DNA of 64,000 nucleotides from Ctenosaura bakeri (GCA_948474755.1 CAOLHI010000742.1:459053-523052), one strand, 5' to 3'; counted from the first letter of the stretch, positions 24,618 to 37,492 are shown. The notes: generated by a model from the letters alone, not told the origin. A program made the numbers and translations.

Positions 24618-24785
24618 TTTGGGTGGGGAGGGGGAATTTATTCAGAGCACACTTGCCTCTGCCTTCCTCTAAGGCTGAAAGAGTGGAACTTGCCCAAGGC
24701 CACCTAGCGATTTTCCTAGCTAAGTGGGAATCTGAACTTTGGTCTCCCAGAGTCCTAATGCAAAACTTAAACAGCTACACTATTC
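24618..24785 (-). repeat. tRNA-derived SINE, partial
   Basis: Contains ttcctctaaggctgaaagag, acttgcccaaggccacctag, and ggtctcccagagtcctaatg in the order expected for a minus copy. The tail is missing. Confidence 0.7.
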
Positions 24786-24846
24786 TTTACATTTCTTTTA
24801 AATCCCATCCTTCCTATATTGGCTCTGTTGGAGCTCAGGATAATAT

Positions 24847-25337
24847 AGAGTCAGCCCTACATATTTGGGGGTTAGACTTTCATGGATTTGATTATTTGTG
24901 AGTCTCTGCAGTCCCTGCCCTCTTCACCTCAGGGATTTTTTTTCCCTCGGGGAACATTCCTTATCGGTGGCACCACTCAGCCTGCACAGTCCTTTAAAAA
25001 CTTGTCTCTGGTCCTGTTCCTCCTCCACCAGCCACTGCCTGGCCAGCTAAGGACAGCTCGCAGTCCACTTTCTCAGCACCACAAACCCTTTCTCAGTGCC
25101 CCTGCACACACCCAAGGAAGATGATGGAAAAGAGAGGAAGTATAGGGCCACCATGCCAACTCATCCCCTTTCCCTCCCCTTTCCCTTACCTGGTTTGGAC
25201 ACTGGGTGCTGGCTCTCCTCACCATGCCTTAGCCCCTTTCGCACAGAAACACATACAGATTTTGATATTTATGATTTTCCCACTTTTGCGAGGGTCTTGT
25301 GTCCCTAACCCTAGTGAATGTGGAGGACTAACTGTAT
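24847..25337 (+). mobile_element. Tigger/pogo-like non-autonomous DNA transposon
   Basis: Left end agtcagccctacatatttgg, right end gtgaatgtggaggactaact. It matches 44480-44927 in inverted orientation along its whole length (gccagctaaggacagctcgc; catgccaactcatccccttt). Inverted ends next to TA fit the Tc1/mariner superfamily. The overlapping open frames are spurious. Confidence 0.65.
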
Positions 25338-25694
25338 CTACCTACCTCGCATTTGTAATAACCTTGTAACTTGGGCTAAGCTTAGAAGATACCTGACCCA
25401 CGATCACCCCACTTAGTGGTGGATCAAGGATGTGAACCTAGGGCTCTTCAGCCAAAGTGTGACATCCCAACCACCACACTGCTCTTTGCCAGCTCTCTGG
25501 TCTATGACTGATAGATTAGCTGAGTATTGTGTTACACACTGCAAAATACACCCATGCATGCAATATAGATCAATGCAGTTTCCTCCAATATTGGACCCTC
25601 CTTGGGGTATGTGCTAGAGATTATCATGATGAATACTAGAGCTGGAATCATGTTGGTGACCTCACTGTCAACATCACTCTTTTCTTCTATCCCC

Positions 25695-26112
25695 ACCTTT
25701 CATCACTATCATCATCATCATAATCATCATCACTGTCATCATCATCACTATCATCTTTTTTGTACCTTTTCCTGAGGATTGGGGTCAAGGCAGATTATTA
25801 ATTAAAATGATTACAATATAATTAAAAGCATAAAACAAGTCAACTTTAATTTAGAATCAAACAATTAATGATATCAAAACTATTTAAAATGTACACTGAA
25901 AAATGATAAAAAGCAGTTAGTACAGGTTAAATAATACTGTACAGCAGCATGCTAAAAGCCCTTTTTTCAAACCTTCAGTTATAAAACCCTGTCAAAATAA
26001 AGAAGGCTTCGCCTACTGATGTAAGTACAGGAAGGAGGGAGCCTTCTAGCATCCCTAGGGAGGGGGTTCCAGAGCCTAGGAGCAGCTACTGAGAAGTCCC
26101 TGTGTCGTAACT
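25695..26112 (-). mobile_element. L2-like LINE 3' end with (ATC)n tail
   Basis: The minus strand has LWNPLPRDARRLPPS in broken form at 26100-26000, a C-terminal LINE block, then a 3' UTR that ends in an (atc)n microsatellite at 25695-25757, typical of L2 tails. Confidence 0.6.
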
Positions 26113-26127
26113 GCAAAATATGCCTTT

Positions 26128-26405
26128 GTTTTTGTTGACTGCCATGAAGTCAGCTTTTAACTTGTGCTGACCCTATGAACGAAAGACTCCAAGTCACCCT
26201 CAGCTCTTGTAAACAGAGGGCTGTGCCTTCTTTGATTGACTCTATCCACCTGTAATGCAGTCTTGCTCTTTTCCTACTGCCTTCTACCAAGTATTATTGT
26301 CTTTTCTAGTGGGTCGTGTCTTCTCATGATATGTCCAATGTGTGACAGTCTCAGTTTAGTAATCTTGATTACTACTGAGACTCCAGGCTTGATTTGCTCC
26401 ATTTA
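26128..26405 (-). mobile_element. RTE/BovB LINE 3' coding relic
   Basis: On the minus strand cacattggacatatcatgag encodes HIGHIMR, followed by RHDPLEKTI-like and LHYRWIESIKE-like coding, the C-terminal BovB block also seen at 3066-3200 on the other strand. Confidence 0.7.
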
Positions 26406-26429
26406 TTTATCTTCTAAATTATGCCTTAT

Positions 26430-26634
26430 TGTTGTTGCTGCTGCTGCTTCTGTTGCTGTTGTGTGCTTTCAAGTCATTTCCAACCTATGGTAACCCTATC
26501 ATAGAGTTTTCTAGGGCTGAGGATGTGTGACATATGCAAGGTCATCCAGTGGGTTTCCATGGTCAAGTGGGAATCAAACCCTGATCTCCAGGATGTGTAG
26601 TCTAACGTTCAAAGCAATATACCATGCTGGCTCT
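26430..26634 (-). repeat. tRNA-derived SINE with BovB-like tail
   Basis: gttgtgtgctttcaagtcat tail (reverse), atccagtgggtttccatggt, and head end taccatgctggctc. Confidence 0.85.
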
Positions 26635-26639
26635 CTAAA

Positions 26640-29045
26640 TTATGTCTACATGTGTCTTTTTCCAGTTACTACAAATAGTGGTAAGTAGCATTTCCATCTG
26701 CATCTACCCCAACACACTCCTTATTTACCATCTAAGCAGCTAGGTCACCTCTCATGGCCATTTAGGAGCGCAGGGTATAGGGAGGTAGCATCTGGCTTTG
26801 CACAGTTGCGTGTACAAAGGAGCATACCTCTTCCTGGACCTCCCAGGGGCCTTCGGGACAACCAGAAGCCCTAGTAGGATGATACTATCCTTGTGTGTCC
26901 AGCTTCAAGAACACTGATACTGACTGACCATCTCCCTGTCCATGGCCATGGCAGGGGGAGACCAAGCTGCAGAATGGTAAGTGGGGAGGATGAAGGGCAC
27001 AAAGTTCTTTCTGGCAGAGCTTTCCCCTTTCCCCTTGGCCTTGCAGTTCAAATTTTACGTCTCAGCCACTGTTAATTTCCCCCCTTGCTTTGAAGTATTG
27101 ATCTTGGCAACAGGCTGGGACCAGATAAATGTTAACTGTATATAAACCAGCTCTTTCACTAGTTTCTTCCCACCACAGCTATGTACGGGGGACTCACTGC
27201 CAACTGAAAATTGCTGGATCCAACTGACAGTCTCAGAGGACAAGAGAGATAATGAGAAAGGTGGGTGAGAACAGACTATGCCAGCTTTATATCCTTGATG
27301 GAATTTCTGGGTGTTTGCTTAAGAAATTATGCAGTATGCCATGGCAGCTGTATGGAACTCCAGTTTTCAATTAACCACAGTCTTCATTTTCAGAAGTATT
27401 ATGGGTGGGCCGTAATCCATACAATATGTAGAATTGCTGGCAAGCTTTTTTAAAAAAAAGGAATTCTAGGTTTTTATGTTATCTGACATTCTTTAAAAGA
27501 GCATTTCATATATATGACATGCATTCAAACATGTCTGGAGAAATCAGCTTTCATTTCTTCACCATTTGCACAGCTTACATAACTTAAGATACTATATAAC
27601 AAACAGAGCTTTGAATGTTATTTTAAAATTCTAGAGTGCTGGCATTACTACTTTTTTTTAATGGTCTGCCATACTTATTCCATTTCACACTATGAGCAAC
27701 ATGCTTCCAGCACATTGCTAATACACTATTTGCGTGTGGATATGCCTCCATGTGTCCTGTCAACTGATGCCAATCCCATGAATTTCACATGGTTTTCTTG
27801 TTGTTGATGTGTGCCTTCAAGTTGTTTCTAAGCCAAGGAATACTCAGAGATGGTTTGCCATCGCCTTCCTCTGAAATATGACCCACAGCCCCTTTATACA
27901 CTCATCTAAGTACAAACCAAGCCTAATGCTGGGATTCGGTATCTTCAGGGTATTTAGACTGTTACATTTTAATTAGTTTTCAATTAAAAAACCCCCTTTA
28001 AAATAGCAGAATCCCCCTCTAAGCAATTTTTGGACGTGATGAGTAAATATTACATGATACATCCAAAAAAGTAACAAGGTCACTAGTCATAATATTGGCT
28101 AGGATCCTGTTGGTGATACAAGCTCAGTTATTCCAGTATATGTAATTTGAATTACACTGTGCAATGAAGTAGCCTATACCTCCCTGTGCAAATGTTATCA
28201 CTCCAGGCAGTGGTTTCCCAGGCACTGGTTGGATATAGGGCTTGCACTCAGGTGCATCCCAGCTGCTCTTGAGCATGCTGTGAAGAAGGAGAACCTTTGC
28301 GTTGGGGCAGAGGGTGCTCTTTATTGACCACCTATAAAATAGGAGCAGGAACATGGCTGCGTGCAGAATCACTCCCAATCCTCGCTGCTCTTGAACATGG
28401 ATGAAGGAAAGGAGACAAGGGAGACAACTCTACTCTCTCCATTGATGGGGTAAGCACACTGCCAGTGTACTTGCTGTATCGGGGCCAGAGTTTCACAAAA
28501 AGACCATTGGGGTGCTGTCATTACCCCCTAGAAAGTAATGCATTTCAGGGAACTTGAAATAGGCTGTTTTGAAGGTCGGCTAATGAAAACCTTGCCTGTG
28601 AAAGAACCACTGAAATGAATGTGTTCAGTGTTAGAGCAGATGCAGGTCTCATTCACTTCAACTGAGCTTCAGTTTTGTTCCTTTGGGGAGAAGTTGATGG
28701 ATTATATATTGAGAAATGAGAGAGATTTGGTGGATCTCTCTTCATAGCAGAGCAATTAGTACGCAAACAGAAGTCTGAATGGTTCACTAGCCTGCTTAAT
28801 CCCCTTTACACACACTTAACTGTAGCGAAATAAGCACAAACTCAATTTTGTTTAAAAAATTATAAAAGTAGTTTACTTACAGAGACTTGTGCATAATCTA
28901 CATAGGTTCATGTTCTTGAAGAAAAAGTAAGAAAAAAAGGTAAGCAATTACATGTTTTCATTGGAGCTTCTTCCTTGGAGTGCTCCTGGCCACATGCTTG
29001 CAGGAAGGCAGGCAGAAGACAGTAAAGAGTAAATAGAGAGAGAGA
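26640..29045. other. Intergenic; one SINE tail scrap
   Basis: Bases 27795-27872 (ttgttgttgatgtgtgcctt, caagttgtttctaagccaag) are a reversed SINE/BovB tail fragment. Otherwise no gene or clear repeat. Confidence 0.45.
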
Positions 29046-29225
29046 GGCCATTTCCGCACTAGCCTGTTATAGCACGATGATTCCACTTTCAACATGCTCT
29101 GGAATTCTGGGGTTTGCAGTTTCAGGAGGGGCTGGCTGGCCCCTCCTGAAACTGCAGACCCCAGGATTCCAGAGGATGTTGAAAGTGGAATCATTGCGCT
29201 ATAACAGGCTAGTGCGGAAATGGCC
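29046..29225. mobile_element. Palindromic foldback MITE, family A
   Basis: Arms ggccatttccgcactagcct and gctagtgcggaaatggcc pair almost perfectly through the centre (aggaggggctggctggcccc). This is one of the best preserved copies. Flanks agag / aaag are similar. Confidence 0.87.
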
Positions 29226-29628
29226 AAAGACCCCAAGAACAAAGGACGCTTACGTGCAAGAGGAAGGGAGTGGGTGTGAACAAACAAACAGGACATTATC
29301 TTGGGCTTTGCCCCAACAGTTATCATGCAACCTAACTAACCTAACCTGCTACTCCCAACATTATAGGTACTGACTGGAATTCATGTTTTTGTAAGTGGAC
29401 TTATGTGTGTGAGAAACAGAATTGAGTAGTTTCTCAGTGCCCCTATTCACCTAGGGACTGCCATGATGTTACAACATATGGGCCTCTGTTGCACAATGGT
29501 AGCCAATGGAGTGACTCGTGCACCGTTGCTTCAATGTGCCATGGCCATAATGTACAATGGGCACTGATGCATATGCGGGTATTTCTGATGCATATCTAGA
29601 GAATAGTTAGGATGTGCCAGAGTGCAAC

Positions 29629-29747
29629 AGGAGTGCCTGATGTGCATCAGAAGTCCAGTATGCATCACAAGTGTCCAATGGGCTTCACTAGTGCCAAATG
29701 GGCACCTTAAGTACCCAATGCTCATCTCAAGTGCCCAGTGTATGGAA
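29629..29747 (+). repeat. Degenerate ~20-bp minisatellite
   Basis: About six units of the form gtgcc-aatg-gcatca-aa: gagtgcctgatgtgcatcag, agtccagtatgcatcacaa, gtgtccaatgggcttcacta, gtgccaaatgggcaccttaa, gtacccaatgctcatctcaa. A further unit (gtgcctaatgtgcatcatgg) occurs at 30442-30461, after the L1 insertion. Confidence 0.6.
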
Positions 29748-30441
29748 TTGTGATAAAACTGAAGGAACTTTCTACCACATGGGATGGATCTGTAAATAAA
29801 CCAAGAAGTTTGGGTGGCGATACACAGACTGATGGAAGACATCTTAAAGTTAAAGATTCAACTCAAACCTGAGCTTTTTTATTGGATCTGACTGATGAAC
29901 AGACTGATAAGAAGTTTGGAAGACTCTTTCACTACATAATCTTGGTGGCGAGAGTGCTGTATGCACAGAAATGGAAAAGTTTGGCTATTCCTTTACATGA
30001 AAACTGTCTGTTGAAGATGCTGGATCTGGCAGAAATTGATAAATTAACTGTTTTAATTAAAAAAGGATCTTTGGTTAAGTTTTAAAAAGATTGGCATAAA
30101 TTGATTGTATATCTAGGAGACTATTGGAAAGAAAAGTCATTTAGTGGTTTTGAAGATTAAGTTTATAGTTATTAAGTACTAGGCAGTAGTGTGATAATGA
30201 TAGACACACTAAAAGAAATATATGTTGTATATTATCTTAGAACCAAAAGCTGGTGAGTTGAATATCATTTATATATATTTTTGGCCTCTTTTTAGTTTAG
30301 TTGTAGTCTAGTTTAATTTAGTATTAGCGTAGATATTAGAGTTTCTTTGTCTGTTTACTTACTGCTTGTCTTTTTAACCCCTTATGTGTTGTTTTATATA
30401 TTAAATACATGTTAATAAAATATTTTGAAAATGAGAAAAAA
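29748..30441 (+). mobile_element. L1-type LINE 3' end, 5'-truncated
   Basis: Encodes a C-terminal L1 ORF2-like stretch: YIILVARVLYAQKWKSLAIP and LLKMLDLAEIDKLTVLIKKG. An AT-rich 3' UTR with aataaaatattttg follows, and a short A-run at the end. Flanks aagtgcccagtg / aagtgcctaatg match 10 of 12. This fits either a target-site duplication or the minisatellite units it landed in. Confidence 0.7.
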
Positions 30442-30447
30442 AGTGCC

Positions 30448-31316
30448 TAATGTGCATCATGGAATCAGAGTTGGAAGGGGCCCTATGGGTCATCAGATCC
30501 AACACCCTGCTCAATGCAGGATCTCCAACTAGAGCATCCTCAGTAGGTAGCTGTTCAGCCTCTTTTCAAAGACATCCAGAGAACGAAATCCCATTGCCTT
30601 TCTAGGGAATTGGTTTCATTGCCAAACTGCTCTTAGGCCATTTCCACACTACACAGTTATAGTGCTATTATTCCACTTTCAATATCCTGTGGAATTCTGG
30701 GGTTTGTAGTTTACTGAGGCCCAAGAGTTCTCTGGTTGAGAATTCTAAAGGCCCCTCCTTAAACTGCAAATTCCATGTTGACAGTGCAATATTGCACTAT
30801 TGCACTATTATAGTGCAATAATAGCAGTATAACAGGGTAGTGCAGAAATGGCTTACTGTCAAGATGGCCCTTCTAACTGAAATCTACCCTCCTGTAACTC
30901 TGACCAGGGCAGAATATAATGGGACATTATTTCCCTCGACTTGGAAGCTATGCTTCTATTAATTCAGGATGAGATAGCATTTGCCTTCTTTGCTCCAGCA
31001 TCACACTGCTGGCTCTTGTTCAGTTAACGAGGAACAATAAGCCCAAGATCCTTTTTGCATGTAGTACTGCTGAGCCAAGTATTCCCCATTGTATACCTTG
31101 GTTTTTGGGGTCTAAATGCAGAATTTTGCATTTCTCTTTGTTGAATTTAATTTTATTAATTTCAGACATGTTTTCTCTATTAAAAATGCCCTTGTGAATT
31201 CTGATCCTAACTTCCAGTGTATTAGCTACTCCTCCTAGTTTGTATCATCAACAAATTTGATAAGGATTCGCTTCACCCCATTATCTAAATAACTGATAAA
31301 ACAATTTTTTCAGAGC
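30448..31316 (-). mobile_element. CR1/L3-like LINE 3' region, interrupted by a MITE
   Basis: The low end has the CR1-type terminus (ggaatcagagttggaagggg, gggtcatcagatccaac on the plus strand). The rest (tgcagaattttgcatttctc; tatctaaataactgataaaa) is the long 3' UTR of a CR1/L3-like element in minus orientation. A family A MITE occupies 30636-30852. Confidence 0.65.
30636..30852. mobile_element. Palindromic foldback MITE, family A, within a CR1-like element
   Basis: Arms ggccatttccacactacaca and gggtagtgcagaaatgg. ctta stands on both sides (30632-30635; right copy at 30852-30855 if the last two c's are lost). The right arm is partly scrambled, with gcaatattgcactattgcac repeats. Confidence 0.8.
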
Positions 31317-31589
31317 TTGCCTTCCCATCTGGTGAAGTGAGGTGGCTGTCTCAGGGAGCAGATTTTGAGGACTGATGGAGACTGGTTAGCTATTAGACGT
31401 CATGGCTGTTGGAACTATGTACGCTATGCATCTGCCTTGCAGTCCCAGCTTCAGTGTTGTCTTGTTGTTGCCGTGCTTACCTGTGCACATATATTCTGAA
31501 CATGACGCAGAAGAAGGTGCCATATTTTCCTTCATTTCAGATGACAGAATATTTTGAGCAGCCTTGTTGGGCATTATCTTACCATCTTG

Positions 31590-31649
31590 CTGCTCATTTC
31601 TGATTCCAGATCATTTATGCTGCTCATTTCTGATTCCAGATCATTTATG
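31590..31649 (+). repeat. 30-bp perfect tandem duplication
   Basis: ctgctcatttctgattccag followed by atcatttatg occurs twice in direct succession. Confidence 0.95.
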
Positions 31650-31921
31650 CAGACAAAACAAAAAGGGACCCTATCTCTTGTATCTTTCTGTTGTGCGGAC
31701 TGCCCATTTCCCCTGTGCTCTCTGTACTTCATTCATAGATCCATAAAAAGTCCCTCCTCTTATTTCATGACTTCTATGTTTATTTAAGTCCTTTTAAAGA
31801 GGGACATTATTGAAACTGTTTTGGAAACCCAGTCACGATGTGTTTGATGGAACTCTACGTGAGCTGCAAGGGGCTTGTAAGATGAGACAGCCCCTCTTTT
31901 CAGAAAGTGATATGTTTATGT

Positions 31922-32139
31922 GCATTGTTGTCGTTGTTGTTGTGTGCCTTCAAGTTGTTTCTTCCTACGGAAACCTATCATAGTGTTTTCTTGTCCAGAT
32001 TTGTTCAGAGGGGGTTTGTCATGGACTTCCTCTGAGGCTGAGAGAGTGTACCCAAGGTCACCCAGTGGTTTTTTTTATAGCCAAGTGGTGATTCAAACTC
32101 TAGTTTCCTGGTCTTAATCAGACACCCAAATCATGCTGG
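31922..32139 (-). repeat. tRNA-derived SINE with BovB-like tail
   Basis: ttgttgttgtgtgccttcaa tail, ctctgaggctgagagagtgt centre, and head end aaatcatgctggc in reversed order. Confidence 0.85.
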
Positions 32140-32145
32140 CAGTAT

Positions 32146-32202
32146 TAGCAATCATCATCATCATCATCATCTCTATCTATGATAGATATCATCTATCATA
32201 TC

Positions 32203-32253
<51 letters not shown>

Positions 32254-32254
32254 A
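32146..32254 (+). repeat. (ATC)n / (ATCT)n microsatellite
   Basis: (atc)n then mixed tatc/gata, with a perfect run of tatc units to 32252. Confidence 0.95.
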
Positions 32255-32561
32255 GAGGATGAATAAGTAAGCATAACACTCAGGTGCAGTTGTCTTGTTC
32301 TCTTTGGGCATTCTTGCAAGGGAGACCAGGGGATGAATACAGTCACTGTGGCTCCTCCACTGCTGTGCTGAAAGATCAGCTTCTAAATCGCTTGGTGAAC
32401 CTTTGTGAATCTGGCCAAGGTAGACATTTGCCCTCCAACCTGGGCAAGACATTGAGCAGGACCAGTCCTACCACTAAGCAGTGTGAGGTGGCTGCCCTGG
32501 GCAGCTGATTTTAGTTGTTATAAAAAGACAACATATTATTAATTATTTCCTTTGCTGCTAC

Positions 32562-32738
32562 TGTATTGTGGTATAGTGGTTTGCATACTGGACTAGGAAC
32601 TGGGAGATGAAGGGTTGAATCCCTGCTTGGCCACAGAAACCCACTGGATGACCTTGGGCAAGTCACACTCTCTCAGTCTCTCAAAGAACCCCTATGATAC
32701 AGTTACCATAAGTTGAAACCAAAGGTACATTACTACAA
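32562..32738 (+). repeat. tRNA-derived SINE with BovB-like tail
   Basis: tgtggtatagtggtttgcat A-box region, gggttgaatccctgcttggc B-box region, cttgggcaagtcacactctc, and a decayed tail. Confidence 0.85.
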
Positions 32739-32739
32739 T

Positions 32740-34067
32740 GACAAGAACATTACACCAGAAACATGAGAGGTGCTTAGGGGACTTTTCCACTTCATGAACC
32801 AAAGTCACAGTGGGTGGTTTGGAGTGCTATGCACTTTCACTTGGGTGGGTGGGTACAGCAATATGTTGCTCTGACCCATCATCTGAGCTGGCCCTGGGAC
32901 TATAATGGAGAGAGTAAAGCTACTATGCTTGTCTTCATTCTCCTTCACACATTTCTGATTGCTTTGGGGATTAGAACTCCTGAGCACAGATTCACTTTTT
33001 GCATTCCTAATTGATGTGCCCAAATACTTGCAGGCCTGGATTGGTTCATGCAATTATGAGGTGTGAGTAATTTTAAAAGAAAGGCTTTGAGCTGTAACAA
33101 CTTGATTATGGTGTGTTCAGTTGTTAAACAACTGAAATTACATCACTGGAGCTGATAAATAATTGCAACTTTAAGCAGAGAAGACAGAAAGTTGGCCCAA
33201 CTTCTAGCATTCCAAACCCTCTCTATATTCTCCTTGTAACCCAAACCCAAAGCGCTCTGGGGAAAATATGATAAATTTGTATGCATTTGGAAGCCTGAAT
33301 GCATTATCATAGGGCTGCTCCAGATTCTAAACACAATGGGCTGCTCCATGCTGAGCCTATTTATTTCACTATCTTTGGAGACAGATAGTCTCATACAATA
33401 TATGTCAGGAGAAAAGGCAGAAGAAAACCTTTCTATATATAAAAAAAGGTATATTGGATTTTGAATCCCACACAAAACATGAAAAATGGAATGTTTCTTG
33501 GGGAGTGGAATGATGAGAAGTAATCATTTGTGGCTTGTTCTTGCTCCTAGTATGTTCACAATCAGAGACACTGGGGCTTGTTGGAATATTTTACCATGGC
33601 AGAGATAGCATTTATGCTGCAAGGAGTTGGAAGTACAGCAAGGCTGTGACATTTGCATTAGTTCACCTCTTTGTTCAGCATATGGCAACATGTCAGAACA
33701 GAATCTTCTTTATTTCTACTTGTAAGGCAGAAACTAAAAATGGTTTCTAGTTTGGGGAGGGGGGCTTGATCCAAACTTTGACATATGCACAGCTTTTGAT
33801 CAAATAATGAACAACTTGATTTATTTTTTCTGTATGGCACTGTTAATCTGTTGCAGCTAAAACAACAAAGAGTGTTGTGAACAATTTGAAGACTAAACTT
33901 TTGCAGACTGCAGAAGAGCTTGGAAAATATACTTTTTATTGCAACTCCCATTATCCCTCAGCCAGTATGGTGCATGCAGTCTGAGCAAAGGGATCTGTAT
34001 GGAGAACCTTCTTGCTGAATCATGGCATGTCAGTGCACCTTCCATGTTCCTTTATGAAACTGTACAG
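32740..34067. other. Intergenic, nothing recognised
   Basis: No gene-like signal. A scrap near 33950 (caactcccattatccctcag) resembles a common dispersed repeat. Confidence 0.4.
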
Positions 34068-34559
34068 CAGAGCTTTCCAAACCGTGTGTTGTGACACATT
34101 AGTGTGTTGGCTTCAGTGTGTAGGTGTGTCGCATGAACGTAACAAGAAACTTCTGAGTCTATGTGAAATAAGCAATACCAATTTGCATGCATTTTTATGC
34201 AGCAAAGATGCCGATTAGTATGGTACACTAGTATAATCCCCTTTCATTATATCTGTGTATGTACACTGTGGTCGAAGAATCATACAGGTACTGTGCGTGT
34301 GCAGTATGTGTAATCAGGTTGAAACAGCGGAAGTTACATGTGAAAAGTTACATGTGGCTGCCCGATGAAAAGCCACTTAGTCTGCACTATTTGTAGGTGT
34401 GTTCCCATACATTTTGTTATTACAGTTTATGTATGTGTTTGTGTCTCTTATAAGGGGTTAGTTTAACCTCCGATTTGCTAGTAAAACTGAATTATTGTGT
34501 GGTGAAATGATACACATCTAAAAAGTATGTCACCAACATGAAAAGTTTGGAAAGCTCTG
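34068..34559. mobile_element. Non-autonomous hAT element (492 bp)
   Basis: Perfect terminal inverted repeats CAGAGCTTTCCAAAC and GTTTGGAAAGCTCTG. Flanks ctgtacag and ttgtactg agree at 6 of 8 positions, fitting a decayed 8-bp duplication. Subterminal gtgtgttgtgacac / tatgtcaccaacat are also roughly inverted. No transposase. Confidence 0.78.
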
Positions 34560-36402
34560 TTGTACTGCAAAGTGGTCCCTAAATATGGCAAACGATGGGA
34601 ACTTGGCTAAATCTTATTCAAGCCATTCCTGGGCTCAGGCACAACCTCAGACTTTGATAAAACTGTATAACTGTAGCAATATCACCGTCAAGACTAGCCT
34701 TCCAAATTTGAGTTGGAACAGTTTAGAGTTATCCTGGATATATGTAATATACCGTTGCTTAAAGCAAACACTAGTTATACTTAGAATAGCCCACTGAAAC
34801 CAATGGGACTTAGTCCAATGAAAGTCCCACTGACTTTGATGAGTTTAATTGAATGGTAAGTAGGTCAGGACCCAACCATATGTGTGTGGGAAAGTGTGCG
34901 TGGATAATGTAGGATCTTTGTTCAGAGACATTTCTGGAAAGAGAGTGGAAGGTTGGATTCATCACAAACAGGCATGTGACAGAGCAGTTGGTTGTATTTT
35001 TATGAAAGGGCCACAGGGCCACCTGAATTCCCATCTTGCTTTTTGTTTGTCTTGGTTTGTGTGACTTTATTTTTTTCCTGGCACACAACTTCTGCATGTG
35101 TTACCCATAATGTATGTCGTTTACATTTTTTTTTTTGATATTCACAATTTGTACATGTTTTCCCCAGTGACCTCAACAGCTTTGCACCCATTTTTCAATA
35201 ATACAAATTTTAGCCATTCACATTTTAAAAGTATATGCACAATTTCATGCATATGAAACACATTGCATTGAAAATGTGCAGATTTCAGCAATAAGTTTCA
35301 GGATGTATGAAATGGATAATTTCTGTTCAAAATTCACTTTTTTCCCCATTCTTGATCTCAGATGCCTTCCTAGGGACCACAAATTTAGGCTTTAATTAAT
35401 TACAATATTTAGGTCAGCTACTTCATTTCAAATTTTTCTACAAATTCCTCCTTGCAGCTTCATCTTTAAATTTCCTGTATATGGGGATGAAATTTTGGTA
35501 AAGAAAGGAAGCTAAAAGTCAAGTGTTTTTATGGTCTGAGCTCTCTCTGAAACCAAGAAGTTACTTACATTTCCTAACATTCAGCAAATTTTAGGCAAAA
35601 GTGGATAGCTGATGATTCAACAGGTACTTAATTGCATCCATTATTGTTTTGCACACTGTTACTATGTCATATATTTTACGATCTTGTGATATGTGGAACA
35701 TTAGGAACCAAGGAGTTCTTGATGTTTTCATGAGTTTGCAAATTGATTTATGGATTATTGCTGACATAGCTCATGGCTTCAGCTGTACTGCCATAGAATG
35801 TTATTAAATGGAATCAATGGGCTAATAAAAGGGTGAATTTAAAAAATGAGAAAGAGATGAGATGCATTCTCCTTTCTTCAGCTTATTTCACTGAAACTAA
35901 CACAAATGTTTCTAAGCATGGAGAAGCATGAATATGCTTTGTTCTGTACTGATTGTATAGAGGTTTTCCTGAAAAACGCATTAAGAGAAGCAATTTGGTG
36001 TTGCCAAATTGGAGGACTAGACTGGACTACTAAGCAGGCTTCCCTTTAAAAGGCAAGCCCCTTTTTCTGATAAAGCTCAACAGTACTTTCTAGAATATTT
36101 GGTAAGTTAACACAACGCTAGGATCCATGAATAAATTTACTGCACTTTTTTATTGCTCAATGTGTATCAAAATCTCACTGTCTTTTGCACGAGTGATGTG
36201 TCTGGTGTGAATCGGCTGGCTTTTTTGAAACGCAAATTTGGGCTTGTTGTGAGGATGGGTCCAGACATTAGGTAAATTTTCTTATTTGCAAGTTAGACCA
36301 TTGACATCAGAAATGGAAACTGTTGCTGTTACTGGACTGCAAACAGTCTTTACAAAAGGGACGTTTTTACAAGGCTCAGATTCACATAAAAGTTTGCTGA
36401 CA
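34560..36402. other. Intergenic, nothing recognised
   Basis: AT-rich with a T-run near 35130. Small open frames lack any support. Confidence 0.4.
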
Positions 36403-36617
36403 GAGAGCCAGCATGACAGAGAAGTTTGAGTGTTAGACTAAGAATCTAGGAGACACCTATGTTTGTGTTTGAATTCAGCTATGAGAACCTACTGATATTG
36501 GACAGATCATACTCTCTCAACCTTAGAGGAAAATCATGGCAAACTTCCTCTGAATAAATCTTGCCAAAAAGACACTAGGCTGTAAGTTGGAGATGATTTG
36601 AGAGCACATAGTTACAA
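36403..36617 (+). repeat. tRNA-derived SINE with BovB-like tail (old)
   Basis: gagccagcatgacagagaag head, aacttcctctgaataaatct centre, and decayed tail to agttacaaaag. Confidence 0.8.
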
Positions 36618-37376
36618 AAGTTTGTTTGCTCCTAGCTAAGTATCTTATCATCTAAATGGAGGACAAGATGATGTCTCTAAGAGCACCCACACTGCATATA
36701 CTCTAGACCAGTGTTTCTCAACTGGGGGTCATATGGCCATCTGGGGGCCACCAGGATATTCCAAGGGAGCCATAGGTGAAAATCGCATAAATGGGGACCA
36801 CGGCATGAGACTAGGGGGCCATAGAGGGAAGTGAAAAATGAAGAAAACAGAGAAGTGACCAACAGAGAAACCCCCTCCCTAAACTGATTATATGTGCACA
36901 ATAGAGAAAAACTTCTTTCTGTTTTGCTTTTGCTTGATAAAAGGAAAATCTTTCTCAAGGCTGCACTGGAGCTGCTAGCCGGATCACTAGTCAGCCTCTC
37001 CAGGTCCACCTGATCAATACTTTTCTCTAGAGGATCGCTCTCTAGTTTGTGGACCTGCAGGCTTTTAAGCGTGGACAGACTGTGCCATCATGGCATGCTG
37101 CTACTGCCTTTGGGTTCTGAACAATCAAAGGGTACTGTAAGCACTGCTGCTTATAGGTTGTTATAGTTGCACCCATGACATCAGTGCCTGCTGCAGCTTC
37201 TGTTCTGCCCCTCATCTTAGAACTACTGTTTCCAACATGGAAACCCATGGAAGCTGCCCCATTAATTTCTCCTGGTCATCAGCAGCTCTTTTTCAATGAC
37301 TGCAGTATGCCTGCTTCTGCTTTTTAATTTAATCACTTGGGTTTTTTAAAACCTTTTTACCAGCTAAAATTTCTTT

Positions 37377-37380
37377 TCCT

Positions 37381-37428
<48 letters not shown>

Positions 37429-37430
37429 TC
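37377..37430 (+). repeat. (TTTC)n microsatellite
   Basis: Uninterrupted tttc units inside the hAT element. Confidence 0.95.
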
Positions 37431-37492
37431 CTTCTTGTAATTTTATGTAATTATATTTTGCTTAAACTATAAAAAATTATAAATAAAACAGT

